A stretch of 64,000 nucleotides of DNA from NCBI GenBank assembly GCA_037178855.1, contig JASJZC010000007.1, positions 9,548,001-9,612,000 on the forward strand. The letters are read 5' to 3'. This DNA is from Oscheius sp. JU75. Its lineage: Eukaryota; Nematoda; Chromadorea; Rhabditida; Rhabditidae. The notes below the pieces were generated by a model. That model saw only the letters and a list, made by a program, of their open reading frames with translations. It searched no databases and had not been told where the DNA came from. This document shows positions 9,309 through 22,100 of this stretch, piece by piece. The position numbers and the translations under genes were made by a program. Within the stretch, counting starts at the first letter, position 1. The number at the start of each line of letters is the position of its first letter.

Positions 9309-11685
9309 ATGAAGTTTGTCATCATCGGCGGTGGCCCTACAGCCTTAGGAGCAGCTTGGCGACTCCACGATCTCTTCCAGACCGGAAATGCTCCTCCAGA
9401 CCTCCAAGTCCTAATTATTGAGAAGGAGGCCGAAGTTGGTGGTCTCGCCCGTTCCCTAACCGACGAAAACGGTTTCACATGGGATCTAGGGGTTCATGTA
9501 TCAGGCAAGTCTGTTCAAGATCACACTAATTTTTGCTCTTAGGTGCCTCCAAGTTCGCCAAATATACGAGTGTAGTGAACGAAGCTGTCGGACAGTGGAA
9601 CAACGTACCGCGCTGTGTCAAGGTTGGATCAGTTTTACCCATAAAACAAAGGTCAACTAGTTGGGGACAAAAAACCTATGCAAATTCTAGTAACATGGTA
9701 TTTTATAGGCATTTATGAGTCATGTGATGGAGGGCGATGATGTCCATGACCACTATGTTCCCTACCCTGTGCAAAGTTCGATTCCGTACTTCAGAGACGA
9801 TGTGAAGGAAAAGTGCCTCTTAGACATGGAAAGTCTTCCGGAAAAGAAGCATGGAGAGAATTTTGCAATTTTTGCGGAAACAATGTTCGGCGAAACATTG
9901 ATGGACAGTTTTATTAGACCGTACAATGAGAAGGTAGCTTTGAATCGGCCGCTAAAAGAAATGTTTAGGTCTGGACAGTACCTTTGGAGAGCATGGGAAC
10001 TTCGTGGGCTGAGAACCGCGTTCCTAAAACTGATATGACTGAAATGAAAAGAAGGTGCTCTTTAAATCGGATGGAATTGGAAAATGAGGAGATTTCCAAG
10101 ACAAAATTGTTGTTCAGGTACGATTTTACTATATACCGTCTATTGAGTTTCAAACTTGTAAGTCCCTTCTTTCACTCATCTCATTCTGTCTGGATGTCCT
10201 CTCAATCTGCAACATTGTTTTCTGTCTCCCTCTTGTTACCTCGTCCTCTACTCTGTCCCTTAATCAACCTACCTCAGACTCTTTTCCATATGTCCAAATG
10301 TATCCTTTTTGTTCTGTCAAATGATCATTTTATGCCAACCGTTCCTCATTTAGAGCTGCCTGTGTCAACCCATCCTCGTCGTATTCTGCTGTCTTGCTCT
10401 GTTAACATGTCAGTTTGTTCTCGGTCATTTCGTAGACCGCCTTTACCCATTAACATACAAAGACAAAAAAACATAGATTTTTGACTTTTTAGAACGGCTA
10501 TTTTCATTTTCAGGTACCCAAGAAACTTCAAAGGCGTCGGTCAAATGTGGAAGAGAGTAGCTGACACTTTGCCTCAACAGTGGTTCTGTCTGAACTCTTC
10601 CGTGATTGGAATAGATCCCAAGCTGAAAAAGGTAAAACAGTCTTTAGTTCTTCATTCATTTCGGCAGGTTAAACTGACCGGCGGAATGTGTACATACTAC
10701 GACTACCTCATCAACACTATGCCAATGACAGAACTCGGAAAAATATCTGGTCTCTGTCCTAATCTTCCTCTTAAACATTCTAAAGTGGTTCTAGTTGGTA
10801 TCGGCCTTAGGAAGCCCCAGCCCAAGTTCACTTTGAACCTTTCGTGGATCTATTTTCCTCTGAAAACAACATTTTATAGGTTGGTTAACAACTGCAATGA
10901 TTCGATGACTTGCACATTTCAGATGTACATTCATCTCCAATTTCAATGACTGCATGACTCCGGATTCCAATAGTTACTGGTCGGTCATTTGTGAAGTTGG
11001 CGTTTCTTCGGACGAGGAAGCTGACATTGAACATATTGTTGAAAGGACCATTTTGGGTTGGTTTTTTTTGGCAGTATACAACAAGATATCTCAATTTATA
11101 ATTTTAACACTAAAAGCTGGCAAATGTACCGACAAAGTATGGACAGTGGCCACATATATGTGCTCGGCCGAGAGAATACGGGTGAGAGTTAAAGTGACGG
11201 CCGTAGTGTTAAGGGAGAAATAAATCTTATTGACAAGATAGTGCGAGAGAGTTCCTACTCCACGGACTATGTTGCCACGGAAGAGCATCTCATCTAAACG
11301 ACAAGCATTGAACTATTTGTTTTTTGGTTTTGGAAACAGTTTATACTATTTTTCCTAGACACTTTCAAAAGCTCTTCTTCAGACCTCATTTCCCATGGTC
11401 TAGTGGAAAGTTCCGAGGACGTAGTGGCCAAGTGGCACCACACCCTCCCATACGGCTATCCCGTACCCACTCTGGACCGCGATAAGATCTTGTCCGAGGC
11501 ACACGAAGTCTTCAAAAAACACGACATTTACAGCAGAGGACGGTTCGCCCAAATCTCTGCAATACTTTAATATTTTCAGATTCGGAGGATGGAAGTACGA
11601 ATCGGCGAACCAGGACCATTGCTTCACTATTGGATCCCAAGTTGTTGACAGAATTCTGTTCGGTTCAGATGAATCAATGTTATGA
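9309..11685 (+). CDS. glf-1: UDP-galactopyranose mutase (GLF-1 type), nine exons
   Basis: Flavoenzyme that interconverts UDP-galactopyranose and UDP-galactofuranose, the donor for galactofuranose in surface glycans. Exons 9309-9504, 9543-9622, 9709-9933, 9969-10117, 10514-10631, 10668-10879, 10923-11056, 11383-11542, 11580-11685, all in phase. It has the N-terminal FAD Rossmann motif (IIGGGPTALGAAWRL), GGLARSLT, YVPYPVQ, the mutase signature RPYNEKVWTVP, a MWKRVADTLP helix, SWIYFPLK, YGYPVPTLDR and the C-terminal GRFGGWKYESANQDHC. Length (~450 aa) is a little below fungal eukaryotic mutases. Intron 1 (9505-9542) is a GC-AG intron with a strong GCAAGT donor. Intron 4 (about 400 nt) is filled by a CTGTC-rich tract. 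The gene is tail-to-tail with the sugar transporter, 122 bp between stops. Confidence 0.93.
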
Positions 11686-11807
11686 ATAAGGTTCATTCTC
11701 ATGGTATTATACTGTTTCCATTGGCGTCAATCTCTTTCCGACTCTTGTTCTTCGAACTAGGGGAAAGGCTACTGAAACGGAATTGTGTTCTCTCACCCTT
11801 TAGCTCA

Positions 11808-13440
11808 CTAATGAAGGTATAATGTTATAAGTAGGAGTGGTACAATGAAGACCAAAAATGACAGAGAGCCAACCATTGATGACAGTGGGTAATAGATTAT
11901 AGGGCTCAGGAAACAGGCAACATACCTGAAATTTGTTGTCACTGTCAGTGTCACTGTCACTTACTGTGTGCTGACAGCAACTGCCTGAACCATTGATCTG
12001 GAGTGAACAGGTGCGAGTTCAGCTCCTATAGACCATGCTGCAGGCCCGATTCCGGCAGAGAAGGAAAGCAGGAAGAGTATGAAAAGTGAGAGGAAGACCC
12101 ATCCAAGGAGGGTTTCCTGTGTCATGGAATAGGCGAACACGAACAGCATCATAAGACTATCCAGGGTAATGAGGAGAAGGAGACTAGAGAGGATAAGACA
12201 CCTGCTACCGATCTAAATTGAAGTTTAGAATAGTGGTATAGGTTCTTACCTTGTCCGTTGTAGTTGTAGCCACAATGGCTCCTGCTATTCCAGCAAAGGA
12301 GCAGAGAAGATTGGATAACGCTGCTGAGTCATCAGAAAAGCCCAAAGAGCGGAGAAGGGAGGTTCCGAAGAAAGAAACGGCAGTTATTCCACTGAAGGAG
12401 ACAGCCACGTTGACAGCAATGGAAACGTGTAGGGCTTTTCTTGTCTCTCTGAACAACGAATTATTAGACTGTTTTGGTATGAGTACCGCTCTTCTAGTAG
12501 TTCCCAAATAGAAGTTTCTGACTGCAAACTACTCTTCAGGGACTTCATGACCTGGATAACCTCCAGTTCAGCGGAAACATTCGATCCGTAGTAGTTTCTT
12601 ATAGAAATTTCAGCGTTTTTTACTTCGCTCCTACGACAGAAGTGGACAGGACTCTCCGTGATCCATGTACCGCTGCTTGCGATAAAAATCTGAATTTACA
12701 ACTTGACCATTGATTGCAGGACTTTACCATACATGGAATCGCCTCGATTATGAAGATCACCGGCCATTTTTCTTTGGTTCCCAAAGCGAAGGGAAGTCCC
12801 AGGGCTGCGGCAGCTATGAACCCCATGCTTGTTGACAGACCACTCAATGTTCCAATCTTTCCTCGGTGTTCAACTAGGGTACTTGCCAGTTTGTGACATG
12901 GTATCCCTCACCTGGACTAATCTCCGTAAGAAAGACTCCATGAGCGGTGGCAGACATTCCGATGGCAAAACCGGAAACAAGACGCGAGACCACAAATAAC
13001 ACGGGTGAAAGTACAAAGCCACTTGTTGACATGAGGAGAACTGAGACCATTTGAATCTGAGCAGACAGTAAAAGTACTATACTTTAACTCACGATTGAAG
13101 AGTAGTAAAGTGACTTAAGAGATCCCTCTTTTTCTATGACTCTCGTGACTGTAGCGGCACCAAAAAGAGCTCCTATTAGTACTTCACTAGCCACCAGAGA
13201 CCATAAAAGTGAGGACTGCTGCTCGGAGAAAACAATATTATACTCTCTTAAAAGGTTGACATCTGAAAAGTTCACTTACTTTGTGATTCCGTCGAGCAAA
13301 AACTCTTGAAATACTTCAGACATCGGGTTTACAATGGAAATTTGGAAGCCGAAATGGAATCCACCACTCAGAACTGTCACTAGAGCGGCCAGAACCAATC
13401 TGACTGTCGGTAACGAGCTGTCCACTTTGACATCCTTCAT
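11808..13440 (-). CDS. SLC2/GLUT-like sugar transporter (major facilitator)
   Basis: Twelve-TM facilitator of the plasma membrane, SLC2 style. TM1 holds VTVLSGGFHFGFQISIVNP. The next exons give SLLWSLVASEVLIGALFGAA (TM2), VLFVVSRLVSGFAIGMSA (TM4), VEHRGKIGTLSGLSTSMG, an intracellular WITESPVHFCRRSEVKN segment in the place of the usual PESPR motif, LGWVFLSLFILFLLSFSAG, GPAAWSIGAELAP, and a last TM exon (FLSPIIYYPLSS) ending in TAG at 11810-11808. Start ATG 13440-13438 precedes a short cytoplasmic N-terminus. The first intron is only 33 nt (13279-13247). PESPR is altered to TESPV, so substrate and activity are open. The substrate is not predictable from what I see. Confidence 0.88.
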
Positions 13441-15050
13441 TCCGAGGCGAAGAAAGACGCGAGAGACACGCAGATAGGGCAACCTGTTAGAGTGACTGTT
13501 TATGTATGTGTGCCTAGGCGTATACAAAGTACAGTAAAAAGACGGCAAAAAACGAAAGGATGGCTATGATTGGGTTGGGGGGTGCGATTTTTAAGCGAGT
13601 TTTCGGCGACAAGCTTCAGCTGATATGTGACCATGAGAGATTCTCTGCCCTGAATGGACTTAGGACGGCTTTTTGTGTTGCAACTGGTTGCTTTTCAAGG
13701 AGAGAGGGTTGCAAAACAGCAAATGTTGTGAAAGTGGCTGCAGGTATGATAAAAGATCAGGTACACTTGGTATTTATTTTTTCATTCTTGTTTTTTCATC
13801 TTTCAACCGAGTTTTCCGATGTCTGTCGTCCGATCGGTTTCTCGTTCTACCCTTGTCAAATTGTTTCTCTCAGCCTGTCTAAGCCAATTTGTTATTCTGT
13901 CATCCTGTCATCACTTACAGAACTCGCGATTAACTTATGAGGTTGTCAAGTACTAGATTCCAAAAGAAAGACTTGACGCGAGCCAATCGCTTAATGGAAG
14001 AAGCAGTGGATTTCTAATGGAAAAGCCTATGGTTCCACGCTAGACTCAAGGTTTCTCTGTGACAAGTTTCCAACCTTTTAGTTTCTTCCTATAACTTTAA
14101 AATCTCCTTTTTTACTCTTGCTCATGTGCTCTAAGATACCTTACGATCATCATGACTCTTTGACCTACCCAGTGATGTACAGCCGAACGATTTAATAAAA
14201 ACTTTCCACATAAGCTTCCAGTACCCGATAGTCACTGCAATATTTGTATAAGCAATATAAACAGCTGATGATTTCACTACTTCCCCGTAAACTTTCATTT
14301 GATGAATATCGTCTGTTCCCTCGTATGTTTTCCATCTTTTCATCATACTTAAAGTTCCGTCCACTTTTGTCATTCATAATTTCGGAAGCTCTATATCCCG
14401 CGGATATGATTTCACAAAACAAAACGGCTTCCTGAAAACTTAGAATTAGATAGCCAACTTTGATTTACGTACTCCAGCCTACTCATAGTAAAAAAAATAC
14501 TGTCCCCTAGACAGCACCGCATAGCTAGCCCCAGCAGTGTTTTCATAAGGCTGAGACCAGAAAATTGACCTTAGTAGTCCTGAAAATGTCCTTTAAAGAC
14601 GGCCAAACACAAATTGTAGTTGGTCGAGCTGGAATGAGTTATAGGGCCGAGCTGAAAGAGTTATCGATGTCGTGTCGCCGCAGTTCTCATAACACCTGGT
14701 ACAGCCTTCTTTGAAGCGAGTATGTACTAAATCCTTTATCCCACAAAAGTTATGTCGTCAGCTTTTGGCTCAGTCACACCGACTACGTCCACAATTTTAA
14801 TTAAATCTCCACGTCAAAGCAGTTCTCATGCTTATTGACTACTCTGCTCGTTTCATGCAAATTTCAGTTCACAGTCATTGTTCCAGTTGGAACAGCCTTA
14901 TTCACTCCCGTTCCTTATCACCTTCTCATTAAAATTGAGTAGCTCATTATACCGTAGTCGCTGCCATAGAAACGACCCACTTTTGCTCACAGAAAGAGTT
15001 GTCATTTAGCCTGCCGGGGCTGGGAACCGAGCCGACTCATTCTCGACGTG
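13441..15050. other. Intergenic, no supportable gene
   Basis: A pyrimidine- and CTGTC-rich tract lies at about 13780-13930. A 126-codon open frame at 13560-13940 runs through it and has no recognisable composition. The remainder shows no splice-linked frames. Confidence 0.45.
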
Positions 15051-16401
15051 ATGGCCCAGAAGCCTGAGGCTGCCCGACTCGACTCTCTCATTTCACACAG
15101 CGACAATTTGGATGAACAGCTCAGTGTACAGGAATTCATTAAAACTCTTAAAAAGGTTGGCTTGCTTCAGTTGAATACATACTTTTTTATTCAGGCCGAT
15201 TCTGTTACTGACAGCATTAAAAACGGGGAAGCTTCAAGGTAGGCATGCTAAAGTTTCTGCCTAGATTCAGTTCTTTAAATAGTATCAGCTGCCTAAACGC
15301 AAATTCCGCCAGTTTACTGTGTGACTCTTTCCAAGAGTAACTTCATGTATCTAAAACTTCAAACTTGACATACAAACATTTGGCAAAAACAAATTGGCAT
15401 TAATCTATCGCTCCTGGTTCGCGCCCACGGACAAACAAACAAACAGACAGAGTCTGCCACAGGAACTGTCGCGGTTTATAGTAGATATTCTTTGCGAGAC
15501 TCTTAAGCTGGGTACGGCTTCATCACAATTACTAAGAGAATTAAAATGATTTTTTGCTTACAATGTCGAAATATGAGACACATCTAAAGATTCTCTAGTG
15601 TGCCCACTATATTTTCCTACTCAGAAACAGGTAAGATATGTTTAGAGGTTGTGATATGCCTTATATTTAGTTTATTGGGTACCGCAACGAATAATTTTAA
15701 AGATTTTCTGGCTGAGCAGATTATATGCATTCAAATTTCAGTGCAAATTCGGAAGGAGCCGACGATAAACGAAAATTAGGTAGTGCAGACAAGAGGTAAG
15801 ACACTTTCACTCGCGATGATCACTCAATTTCAGGTCAAGTGCTTCGGAGCTGCTTTCGAATATGCGACGCCGGTTCGTACATCGTGCCACGGAGCCCGTC
15901 TTCTCTCAGTTAGAGCAGGGAAAAGGAGCCCAGGTGAAGTGGGTGTCAAATACTGTTCTGTCCACGTGTCTTTCTGTTCACCACTCAGACACCCTCACAA
16001 ATAATTAAGTCGGCTCTATTAGTCGCCGAGAATTCAACGTCTCGGGCTGAAGAAGTAATACGTCTTTTGAACTTTGGCACGGAAAAGTTAGATTGCACTT
16101 TGTTCCAATACTCTGTAATCGAAAATAGACGTATTCACTGACGTAAATTCTAATTGTGTCATAAAATTTGATTGCTAGGTTGCATAACAACAGTTTCATG
16201 AAAAACTCAAGTTTATCGCAGCTTACCAACTATTTTCAGGGATACCAAGAAGCCGGACGAGCCGGTAGTGGCAGGGGATCCGAGTACCAACTGAGAGGGC
16301 CCAACTTTGAGACGTGTACTACGATTCTAGAACGCAAGACTGATAGCGAGCCGGCTCTCGGCTCTCCTTCTACGTCAAACTGGTCTAAAAACAAGAGATA
16401 A
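15051..16401 (+). CDS. Unrecognised intracellular protein, five exons
   Basis: Exons 15051-15155, 15195-15238, 15742-15795, 15834-15933 and 16240-16401 join in phase with GT-AG borders. The start MAQKPEAARLDSLISHSDNL has no signal peptide. A predicted helix (LSVQEFIKTLKKADSVTDSI) follows, then a basic/serine stretch (DDKRKLGSADKRSSASELL), then a second helix-like segment (NMRRRFVHRATEPVFSQL). The last exon is Gly/Ser/Arg-rich and ends KNKR-stop. No TM segment and no domain I know. The last exon's frame is the least certain, because a second frame there (DTKKPDEPVVAGDPSTN-stop) is also protein-like and would need a different donor. Confidence 0.55.
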
Positions 16402-17520
16402 CCATTTCTAGTTTCTATGCATGTCATATTTGGTAAATATGAAATTTGGTGTAACTACAATCGTTAATCTGTCTCCCTTAGTCTCTTAATCTTCCTTTAT
16501 CTCTTTTTTCTGTCTAGCAAAATTCCCTGTCTTTCAGTCTCTCAATCGCTCAGTTTTTCAGTCGCTCTGTCTCTCATTTTCTGAATCCGTCTTTTCAAGA
16601 TGTATTCAAAAAAAATTTCGAAGTTCACCAGACTTCAGCAAAGCTCATCCTTGACGGGTCCAGTCTTCTTCCCTTCACGTTCCAAAGGCTTCATTATTGG
16701 AACAGCATTGACATATACAAAAATTGATTCCACCGATTTGTTGACTTGAAATCACTTTATCTCGTTATAACTCGTTGAAGTTCTGGAGGTTGTTGACGCA
16801 AACTTTGCATTTAGTGAAACTTTGATTTTAGAAGCGGTCTAAGAACGGCATAACTTTCAAAGCTAATAAGGTAATCGGAAACCTGCCTGCTGAGCTGATA
16901 TCTCACTTGGAAGAACAATTACCTGAAATCCGATCAGTTCTCTTCACTCACCGCCAAGCTCTCAATTTTCGCGAAAACGTAAAGGGCAACTTTTGTTGAG
17001 GTCTTCTACCCTGTAAGGCCTATTTCAATATCTCAAAACTGGCCGAGCTCACAAACGTTTTTAAATTCCCTATTAATTAATCTGCCTATAATCCAAAAGG
17101 CATCCTAAATTCGAAACCTTATACTGATCTCCTGAACCACTATTGTTCCATTATGTCTCCTTATGTTTTTGTGGTCGTATTTCATATCTTCTTCCAGTTT
17201 TGCTTCAAACATTGTAATATTCAATAGCCGATAAGTACGAACAAAGTCATGAATCTGAGCTTTGTTTCTCGTTGTCAAATGCGCTACTTTCCGAAGATGG
17301 CCACCATATCTTCTTCAACGAGACCGCGAATATTCACAGGTTCTGAGAGTGGCAACGACATTCGGTCTCGTCTCAACAGTACTGTTAACTGTTGATCTCT
17401 TTTGTTCATAGCGGCTGAATAAATGAATGAATGTAGATACCGAAATGGTTTATCTGATCATAAAAGGCCAGTAGAATTCGAGGCGGGGCTCAGTTGTTCG
17501 GGATTGTCTTGATCGCTCCC
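16402..17520. other. Intergenic, CTGTC-rich tract, possible stray exon
   Basis: About 16470-16580 is a CTGTC/CTCAGT simple-sequence tract. A short splice-bounded frame near 16830-16870 (KRSKNGITFKANK) could be an extra exon of the preceding gene, but nothing links it. Confidence 0.35.
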
Positions 17521-17524
17521 TTAC

Positions 17525-17850
17525 CAGGATATAGCGCAGTGGCAAATAGTGCCAGCGCTAACAAAAGGGCCCAAGTTCGATCCCCGCCGCGACCCAACCA
17601 AGGTCTTCATCCTCCCGAGGTCGGTAAATTGGTAGTAGCGTGCTACGAAGGTGAAGGCGTTCCTAGAAAAGATTGGGCAATTTTGGATGGTAATGCCCCC
17701 CGACATGGCCCCTCGGGAAGCCCCCGCGACGGTCGGCGTCGTCGGTTCCTACTTCATGGATGCGGCAGGTTAGAGAGGAAGGCGAAGAGTGGCTTCGAGC
17801 CATGGGAGCGGCAAGGGAACTCCGATCTGATCGAGACACCATTTGATTCC
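17525..17850 (+). mobile_element. tRNA-derived SINE-like element
   Basis: The head at 17528-17595 has RNA polymerase III promoter-like boxes: A-box region TAGCGCAGTGGCAAATAG and B-box AAGTTCGATCCCC, at tRNA-like spacing. It is followed by ~250 bp of GC-rich non-tRNA body unlike the AT-rich flanks. A 123-codon open frame runs through it by chance. I infer a tRNA-derived SINE; the target-site duplication was not identified. Confidence 0.6.
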
Positions 17851-18548
17851 AACAATAAAAGTTGAAATTCAAACTTTCCGATCAAAACATTGCTTGTAAG
17901 CAGTCAAGTTAAAGCTTGTAAAGAAACCCATCATTTATTCGTTCACATCAGAATCGAAGAACCTACGTGGTATGTTTACCATGATGCAGTGTTGATGACG
18001 ACGAGATCAGCATGAGTCAGGAGGAAAACTATATAAGACCGTCATTCGATATTTTTGCCTTCTCTCGCAATTTTCACTTCGTCCACCTCCAATTTAGGGT
18101 TTGTACATGATATTGTTCCGTCTAGACCAATCATACATGGTACCATGGCCGCCTCACACGGATACGAACATATTTGGTCCTCCCTATCTTTTCTGCACTG
18201 AGCATTTCACAACACGTCCGAACCACACGGATACTCGTTCTTCCTGGTAGCGATGACTCACGAGAGATTTTAGCGGACAGAGAGCAAATAATCTGACGTC
18301 GCTCCCTCTCTCGTTGGCTAGACTTTCCCATTGTTCATCGAACTATAAAATCCCCCTTTCAATTATTTGATTTTTTGATTACAGAAGCACACATTTCCCG
18401 TGTGAATGTAATTGGAGCACTTCCCCCTAACCCTCTCCCCCCAGACACACCTGAATGCGTTCTGTTGCCTAGAGGAAGGCTAATCATTGTGAAATCTTAA
18501 AATCTACGACTGTTATCACGACCTTGTTTGGTTTCTGTTTTCCCTCAA

Positions 18549-18566
18549 CTCTCTCTCTCTCTCTCT
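18549..18566. repeat. (CT)n microsatellite
   Basis: Nine uninterrupted CT units in the upstream region of the Pmp3-like gene. Confidence 0.85.
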
Positions 18567-18694
18567 TGTGTTTGTTCCTGTTGATCGATTTCCGCGGTTG
18601 TTGTTTGGTAACCCGCGCTGGTTTCCCACCATCCTCTAGCACAGTCTCTTATTTTTTCGACTCTGCATTAAGGTTTCAGTATTGCTTCTTTGGT

Positions 18695-19113
18695 ATGTGC
18701 AAGGTTCTCTGGATTCTTCTTGCCTTCATCGTCCCCGTAAGTTTGCTCTTTGTCCAGAAATTAGACAAACAACTGCAAAATGTTGTTTTAAGTGTTGAAA
18801 ACGGAAATCTCTCTAAAGCTTTGTAATATGAAGATTTAGTGGGATCCAGCTGCTCAAAACGGCTCAAGAATCTGTCAAGAAAGTATAACAATGGCAAAAT
18901 TTTTCAGTTTCGGCATTGACATATTCTTAAAACAAAAAATTTGCTTGTTCTTCCTAACTCATGTTTCAGCCCATCGCTGTCCTCTTCGATCAAGGATGCA
19001 CTTGTGACTTCTGGATCAATCTACTGTTAACATGTCTCTTCTTCATTCCCGGAGTCATCCATGCTATTTATGTCATCATCTACTATGACAATAAGCGCCA
19101 CGGATACTATTGA
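18695..19113 (+). CDS. Pmp3/UPF0057 family small membrane protein, 61 aa
   Basis: Two exons, 18695-18736 and 18970-19113, phase 0. Two transmembrane hairpin helices: VLWILLAFIVPPIAVLF and WINLLLTCLFFIPGVIHAI. The family loop lies between them (FDQGCTCDFWIN), and the C-terminal YVIIYYDNKRHGYY is typical of animal and fungal members. Length matches the family (50-65 aa). In yeast Pmp3 affects membrane potential and cation tolerance, and nematodes carry several copies; the role here is not known. A TTTCAG at 18674-18679, 15 bp before the ATG, could be a trans-splice acceptor. AATAAA follows at 19168-19173. Confidence 0.93.
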
Positions 19114-19167
19114 ACTTATTCCTACAGGTTCTCTCTTTACACGACTGGTCGACAAATTTTTGGTTAT

Positions 19168-19173
19168 AATAAA
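19168..19173 (+). terminator. AATAAA polyadenylation signal
   Basis: Exact signal 54 bp after the stop codon of the Pmp3-like gene. Confidence 0.55.
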
Positions 19174-22100
19174 CATTGTCATGCCCTCAAAATGTTAGGG
19201 TTTCGGCAGAACTGGAAAAGAAGAGAGGATGAGTAGTTCATTTGTGTGGGTGCGACGGTTCTTTTTGGCCATTCGAAAAAGCTGTGTGCGATGGCCTGCG
19301 AAAAAGGCGGGAGCAGAAGGTTTTGTTTTGGGCGCAAAACACAAAACGTAATGGGATCACTTTTCTTGCAATCTTTGTCTCTCTGCCTCTGTATATTTTC
19401 TCTGTCTCTTTCTGTCCAGTGACAGATGTTCGAAACAATGAGCTCTACCTTAAGCATCTAAATTCGATTCCGCCCTCCTCCTCGTGTATGTGTTCCCCAT
19501 GCTGACAACCCCAATTAGAGGCAGGGATTGTCTTCTGTTTGCACACTACACAGAGTCACACATAAATTGTTTATTAATTGGTCGATTATAATTGCCCTTG
19601 TCTCCTAGAGCGGCTACAGTTTTTCTCTTTTGGCGGATTAAAGGCTGTGGTCCGAGATATAAACGACCTTGTCGGTCCCTTCCCCCCACATATACTATAT
19701 GCGTTCTTTCACTCTCTTACCCCCAATCGTACAATCTCGTAATCTTTAGGTGGCCCTGTTTTGCTGTTCTGGTTCGTCACCCTCCCTCAGGTGGTCAAGT
19801 AAATAGCTTGGTACCTCTCTGCAAACGACCATCCCCTGCAGGCAGAATGCTTCGAGGTGAGTGTGCGCGAAGGCAATCATGGACTTTTCTATTTACGGCC
19901 AGTAATTACAGGCGTAGGGGAGTTCAACTACAATACAGTGAACCCGCTTTGCTTATACAACCCTTCCGTTGAATTCTGTTGTGTCTGATGACGAGGATAG
20001 GAGACAATCCTTTAATTGTAGAGAGTCAGTCTTGCGTTCACGCGTCTTCTGATGCCTGAGTCTACTAAGAACTTAAGTTGTCAGCTCTAGTTTTTTTCTT
20101 TCCACTTGATTGGCGTGTTTACCATGGCATTGTTCAAAAAACTTTCTGCCAATCTGACTACAAACCTCTCAGTTTTAAATATAAGTTGCCATCAATGTAA
20201 CGTGAGATTAGCCGGCCAAGGATGCCTCTATGTGGCAGGTGAAGTGGTTTAGCTAGCAGCTAACGTGAAGGCATAATTGTTTCACGGTAACCGACTTGGA
20301 GGGGAGAGAGACCTGTCATCCTAGCCTATCCAGCTGACCGGCGACTATTGTTTCCTGAAGCCTACGGCACCAGGTGTTCTTTATTTGCCACAGACCTATA
20401 TTAGCATATCTCGATTCGCTTCAATACAGTCACATACTAAACCGTTCGGTCAACTACACTTCTTGTTGGAAGAGACGAGAGAGCGTAGATCTGGCCGGTC
20501 GCATGAGGAGGTAATCCGTAAATGGCACGTCGTGTGTTCAAGCCAGACTCTCTCTCTCTCACTCTGGCAACACCGGCGTTCCTGCACTCCGTTTTTCAAC
20601 AGTTGGCCCCCTTTGCCTCTCCGCCCCGAGCCGTTCTTACACTGGTGGCTTGATTAAAAACAGTCTGACAAAAAGTGCGCCCTACCCGATGTTCGCTTTA
20701 GTAGGTGAGTGATGAGTTTGTGTGGCCCCTTTTTGCTTCCAGCCGGGTTGACCCCGAGACGAGGCACAGCTCTTATTTATCTTAGGCTCTGTGGCCCCCC
20801 CGTATAGAGCGCAGATGGTTGGCCTCTGCCCTCAGCTTCCTCCAAAACACAGAGAAGGATGGCGACAGCCGATCCAGCTGTATATAATGCTTGTCATTTG
20901 CTTGACCCCTAGGGCAATTGGTCAGTCCCGACAACATCTTTCTCTCATATTTCTTCCCTTTTAAAGATTCCCGAGCCCGATTAAGCTCAGATGGGAACGG
21001 TCACCCCCTTTTTCTGTGTTTGGGCAAGCAGAGCGTCCATCCAGCCCCAACTCAAACCACTTATCCGAGAGGAAAAAAGAGCCGTTCCGATGCTCGATCG
21101 TTCGATGCTCCACCATCCAAGATTACTACGGCTCATCTTAGGAATTCTAACCGTTTTCCGAAGGGTATAGAATGAAACTAAGAGTTTAAACTCTCGCTGT
21201 GTATGATAGTGCACGGTCGTATATCTAATTTACACTGCGACTAAATTTGTCACCCCGATTTTGCCTAGTCAAAAATATAGTCTTGCTATATGCACCATAT
21301 CCATCTCAGCAGTTCAACTTTCATAAATTTCTAAGAAGTGAAATAGATTTCATTACGTCAATCAAACATGAACTTAACGAAACTAGAATTTAGGATACTG
21401 GATTTGTTTCGTGGACATGCCATTTTGAGATCAAAATTCCAAATTTACATTCAACTGAAAACGGGGACACTTCTTTTGATCAAATCGAAATCGACGACAG
21501 TAAAAGTTCAAATATAAGCACCTAAAAATAGCCAGTTCTTCCTTTCTGGGTCAGCACCAAATGCTGCGCTGACGTCTCTGTCTCATGGCTCAAATGAATT
21601 TCCATCTTAATATTTTCTGATATAAAATGAACTGAATTTTTTGAACAGACCTTTGCTGCTTGTAGACAAATCCTTGAGCAACAATGCTAAGTGTGAGTAA
21701 TACCTTCTAACCTTTCCACTTCTGCTTTTGCTTATTGTGGCCAGCGGCTGTCTCTATGAAAGGCCACAATCCACAGCCTGACTAAGCGCGCGACGTCCCA
21801 GTTTGCCCTCCTTTGGTCATACTTATATGCTCTCAATGTCAAACCTTTTTCACTCTCTCTCTCTCTCTACCCTAACCACTCTACCAGGTTTAGTATGTTT
21901 GCCGTTGCCTAACCAGAATGTCAACTTGGATAAGACGACGGCTTTCGTACTGCGAGTCATTTGCACAATCGCTGGTTCTACCCTACGAGTTTGAGCCTTG
22001 TGCATATGATGACACTACAGTCACGCTTCGAGGTATGTTTTTATTAACTTGCAACTCTTTTTGTAACGTCCTCTCACCGTCATCCAGATCTCTTCATCAT

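Noticed and set aside
9984..10484. 166-codon open frame in the mutase locus
   Set aside because: It overlaps mutase exon 4 in another frame and then runs through the CTGTC-rich intron 4.
13560..13940. 126-codon open frame upstream of the sugar transporter
   Set aside because: Its second half is a translated pyrimidine tract (Phe/Ser/Leu), and no motif is recognisable.
17494..17865. 123-codon open frame
   Set aside because: It coincides with the GC-rich SINE-like element and is explained by it.
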